From NCBI GenBank assembly GCA_024640585.1, contig JAHEEQ010000087.1, forward strand, positions 1 to 9,023: DNA of 9,023 nt. The letters run 5' to 3'. The position numbers were made by a program, and so were the translations under genes. Below the pieces are notes generated by a model. That model did not search any database. It was not told the origin of the DNA and worked only from the letters and a program-made list of their open reading frames with translations. Shown piece by piece: positions 6,634 through 9,023 of this stretch; position 1 is the stretch's first letter, and every line of letters begins with the position of its first letter. Source of the DNA: Micrococcales bacterium. GTDB taxonomy: Bacteria; Actinomycetota; Actinomycetes; S36-B12; UBA5976.

Positions 6634-8874
6634 TTGTCTCGAGAAGACCAAACATCTCGTACTCCTGCGCCAAATTCTGATGCAGAGTCCAACTATCCAG
6701 CTGTGGTTTCCAGTCTTGCTGATGAATTTAATCAAATAATTGAAACTGTTCAAGGTTTTCATCCCAAAACCGATGTTGCTTTGCTAGAGCGAGCTTTCGA
6801 TCGAGCTGCTTACTACCACCGATTTCAATATCGCAAGAGCGGTGAACCGTACATAACTCATCCACTTGCAGTTACTTTCATTTTGGCAGATTTAGGTATG
6901 ACTGCTCCTACATTGGTTGCATCTTTGTTGCACGACACAGTTGAAGATACCGAATACACCCTTGAAGAGCTAACTTCCGATTTTGGTGCTGAAGTAGCTC
7001 ATTTAGTAGATGGTGTAACAAAACTTGATAAAGTTAAATACGGACAAGCTAGTGCGGCTGAAACTGTGCGAAAAATGGTCGTGGCTATGGCCCGCGACAT
7101 TCGCGTTCTTGTAATTAAGCTTGCTGATCGTCTGCACAATATGCGAACTTTGGGTGCTTTAGATGAAGGAAAACGCGAAATTAAAGCGCGGGAGACTTTG
7201 GAGATTTTTGCTCCTCTTGCACATCGTCTTGGTATGAATACCATCAAATTTGAACTAGAAGATTTGAGTTTTAAGTTTCTATATCCAAAGCGATATGAAG
7301 AGATTGTTCGCCTAGTCGAACAAAAGGCGCCAGAACGTCAAATTGAACTTGAAACAGTGCTAGCAGAGATTCGTTCGGATCTGCAATCTGGACATATTTC
7401 AGCGATGGTTTCTGGAAGGCCGAAACATTTCTATTCCGTTTATCAAAAAATGATTGTTCGTGGACGAGATCTCGACGACATTTATGATTTGATTGGTATT
7501 CGAATACTTGTAGAAAGCGTTGGAGACTGCTATTCGGTACTTGGTCGCATTCACGCTAAGTGGAATCCAGTGCCAGGACGTTTTAAAGATTACATAGCGA
7601 TGCCTAAATTCACGATGTACCAGAGTCTGCATACAACTGTGATTGGGCCACAGGGAAGACCGGTTGAATTTCAAATTAGAACCCACGAAATGCATAAACA
7701 AGCCGAATACGGAATTGCTGCCCATTGGCGCTACAAGCAGGGTGCAGGCAATAAGAACACAGATGATTTGGGTTGGTTACGCCAGTTACTTGACTGGCAG
7801 CGCGAGGCTGAAGATCCTGATGAGTTCCTAGATTCGTTGCGTTATGACTTAGCTTCGAAAGAAGTTTATGTTTTCACTCCAAAGGGCGACGTTATGGGTC
7901 TGCCAATTGGTTCTACACCAGTGGACTTTGCTTACGCAGTTCACACGGAAATTGGTCATCACTGTGTGGGTGCAAAAGTTAATGGCAAGTTAGTGCCACT
8001 TGAATCTGGTTTAAATAACGGAGATGTTATTGAAATCTTCACATCAAAGGCAGATTCGGCTGCTCCAAGTAGAGATTGGTTGAATTTCGTACAGAGTTCT
8101 CGCGCAAAAGCAAAAATCAAAGGTTGGTTTACAAAAGAACGCCGTGAAGATGCTGAAGAACAAGGTAAAGAAGCCATCATCCGCGGAATGCGAAAACAAG
8201 GGCTTCCACTTCAACGCCTTATGACTCCGCAAGCAATGTCTTCATTGGCACTTGATCTTCGTTACACAGATGTTGATGACTTATATGCAGCGGTTGGTGA
8301 AAATAAAATTTCTGCTGCTTCTGTTATTCAAAAACTTCTCGCAAGCTTGGGCGGGGAAGAAGGTGTCCTTGAGGATCTATCCGAAGCCATAATCCCGACC
8401 AAGGTCCGTACCAACAAGGGGCTACCTCAAGGTGACCCAGGTGTCAGTGTGCAGGGCGCAGATGATGTGATGGTCAAACTCGCACGCTGCTGCACGCCAG
8501 TACCTGGAGACTCAATTGTCGGTTATGTAACTAGAGGTAGTGGCGTTAGCGTCCACCGTAGCGACTGCAGCAACATAAAAGCTCTTTCTACTGACGCCGA
8601 TCGACTAGTTGAAGTTATTTGGCAACCTCGGCACAACAGTGTTTATCTTGTAAACATACAAGTTGAAGCTTTAGATAGAGCTCGCTTACTTTCAGATGTG
8701 ACTAAAACTCTTAGCGATCAACACGTTAATATCTTGAGTGCTTCAGTAACTACCACTCGAGATCGCGTAGCGCTATCAAGGTTCACTTTCGAAATGTCAG
8801 ATCCCCGCCACCTTGGTACGGTTTTGCAGTCAGTCCGACAGATTGATGGCGTTTATGATTGCTATCGCGTTTAA
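6634..8874 (+). CDS. relA: Bifunctional (p)ppGpp synthetase/hydrolase (long RelA/SpoT homolog, Rel)
   Basis: This ribosome-associated enzyme of the stringent response makes (p)ppGpp from ATP and GTP or GDP on amino acid starvation and also breaks it down. The 746-residue product has the full long-RSH layout: an HD hydrolase domain (about 50-200) with H76, the HDTVED motif (100-105) and N168 in LADRLHNM; a synthetase domain (about 255-370) with GRPKHFYS (261-268), EFQIRT (345-350) and RFKD (316-319), the RxKD form typical of bifunctional enzymes; TGS (about 411-469); a helical linker; a zinc-finger-like part with CC (619-620), H641 and C645; and a C-terminal ACT domain (about 669-746). Both active sites look intact. 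The start is TTG 6634 behind a strong AGGAGGT, 22 bases after apt. Its TAA overlaps the stop of the convergent gene. It is named relA by actinobacterial custom; rel is equally used. Confidence 0.97.
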   Translation: MSREDQTSRTPAPNSDAESNYPAVVSSLADEFNQIIETVQGFHPKTDVALLERAFDRAAYYHRFQYRKSGEPYITHPLAVTFILADLGMTAPTLVASLLHDTVEDTEYTLEELTSDFGAEVAHLVDGVTKLDKVKYGQASAAETVRKMVVAMARDIRVLVIKLADRLHNMRTLGALDEGKREIKARETLEIFAPLAHRLGMNTIKFELEDLSFKFLYPKRYEEIVRLVEQKAPERQIELETVLAEIRSDLQSGHISAMVSGRPKHFYSVYQKMIVRGRDLDDIYDLIGIRILVESVGDCYSVLGRIHAKWNPVPGRFKDYIAMPKFTMYQSLHTTVIGPQGRPVEFQIRTHEMHKQAEYGIAAHWRYKQGAGNKNTDDLGWLRQLLDWQREAEDPDEFLDSLRYDLASKEVYVFTPKGDVMGLPIGSTPVDFAYAVHTEIGHHCVGAKVNGKLVPLESGLNNGDVIEIFTSKADSAAPSRDWLNFVQSSRAKAKIKGWFTKERREDAEEQGKEAIIRGMRKQGLPLQRLMTPQAMSSLALDLRYTDVDDLYAAVGENKISAASVIQKLLASLGGEEGVLEDLSEAIIPTKVRTNKGLPQGDPGVSVQGADDVMVKLARCCTPVPGDSIVGYVTRGSGVSVHRSDCSNIKALSTDADRLVEVIWQPRHNSVYLVNIQVEALDRARLLSDVTKTLSDQHVNILSASVTTTRDRVALSRFTFEMSDPRHLGTVLQSVRQIDGVYDCYRV

Positions 8875-9023
8875 GCGTGCTTCATAGCGGCATCAAGCAT
8901 TGCTTTCGCGTTTGCCAATTGAGCTTCAAGTTTCGCAACATCTTTTGAACCATTGGATTTGGCTTTGGCCAGAGCTGCTTCAATTTGATCGACTGCGTCT
9001 TGGAATTTGCTCGCAGTATTTGC
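8871..9023 (-). CDS. C-terminal end of a convergent gene, probably DUF349-family protein (partial)
   Basis: On the minus strand the frame is open from the window edge (9023) to a TAA at 8873-8871, giving 50 residues that end in [10 protein letters not shown]. The segment is rich in Ala, Lys and Glu/Gln with hydrophobic residues spaced as in a two-helix coiled coil ([12 protein letters not shown], then a short SNGSKD turn, then [15 protein letters not shown]). Actinobacterial DUF349 proteins commonly end in this way and are often found near relA, which is why that family is proposed. The visible part is too short and low in complexity to be sure, and the function of DUF349 proteins is poorly known. 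The stop overlaps that of relA (shared TTAA at 8871-8874). The reading frame is well supported; the family name is not. Confidence 0.6.
   Translation of the reverse strand, partial: ANTASKFQDAVDQIEAALAKAKSNGSKDVAKLEAQLANAKAMLDAAMKHA

Noticed and set aside
7399..7725. A 108-codon minus-strand open frame opposite relA, and similar antisense frames opposite secD, ruvA, apt and the acyltransferase
   Set aside because: They lie opposite strongly conserved coding sequence, have no ribosome binding sites noted and resemble no known protein; they are shadows of the real genes.
8895..8905. AAGCATTGCTT palindrome just past relA as a terminator
   Set aside because: The loop would be a single base, there is no GC-rich stem or T-run, and the sequence codes for the convergent protein.
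1..9023. CRISPR arrays, tRNA or rRNA genes, insertion sequences
   Set aside because: No regularly spaced repeats, cloverleaf-like segments, transposase frames or terminal inverted repeats were seen on reading both strands.

Overview
The window reads as a chromosomal housekeeping segment of a low-to-moderate GC actinobacterium. The evidence is the gene order ruvC-ruvA-ruvB / secD-secF-apt-relA, actinobacterial features of SecD, SecF and Rel, and a mycobacterial-type SOS box. The fairly AT-rich composition would suit a freshwater planktonic lineage such as the Nanopelagicales (acI). That placement is an inference from gene order and composition, not from a marker comparison.

Layout. Bases 1-1241 (+) hold nearly all of a WS/DGAT-type acyltransferase gene, cut only at its 5' end. 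Its last codons contain a near-perfect LexA operator (1222-1237), and ruvC starts 69 bases downstream. Bases 1307-3425 (+) are ruvC-ruvA-ruvB, the Holliday junction resolvase and branch migration motor, with overlapping stop and start codons. A 65-base gap (3426-3490) follows. Bases 3491-6087 (+) are secD-secF, the membrane partners of the Sec translocon, 2 bases apart. Next come apt (6090-6611, adenine salvage, 2 bases after secF) and a full-length bifunctional (p)ppGpp synthetase/hydrolase (6634-8874). The right edge (8871-9023, -) holds the last 50 codons of a convergent gene, probably of the DUF349 family, whose stop codon overlaps the stop of relA.

How the genes work together. ruvCAB looks like a single SOS-inducible recombination repair operon. 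secDF-apt-relA looks like a second block that may be co-transcribed with ruvCAB or started separately in the 65-base gap. It combines protein export, purine salvage and the stringent response, an arrangement familiar from actinobacteria. yajC, which often lies between ruvB and secD, is absent here. No tRNA, rRNA, CRISPR array, insertion sequence or convincing intrinsic terminator was seen, and no stretch over 300 bases lacks a gene.

I found no clearly undescribed system. The observations most worth checking are the SOS operator embedded in the end of the acyltransferase gene, the acyltransferase itself next to ruvC, the missing yajC, and a possible hairpin covering the secD ribosome binding site.
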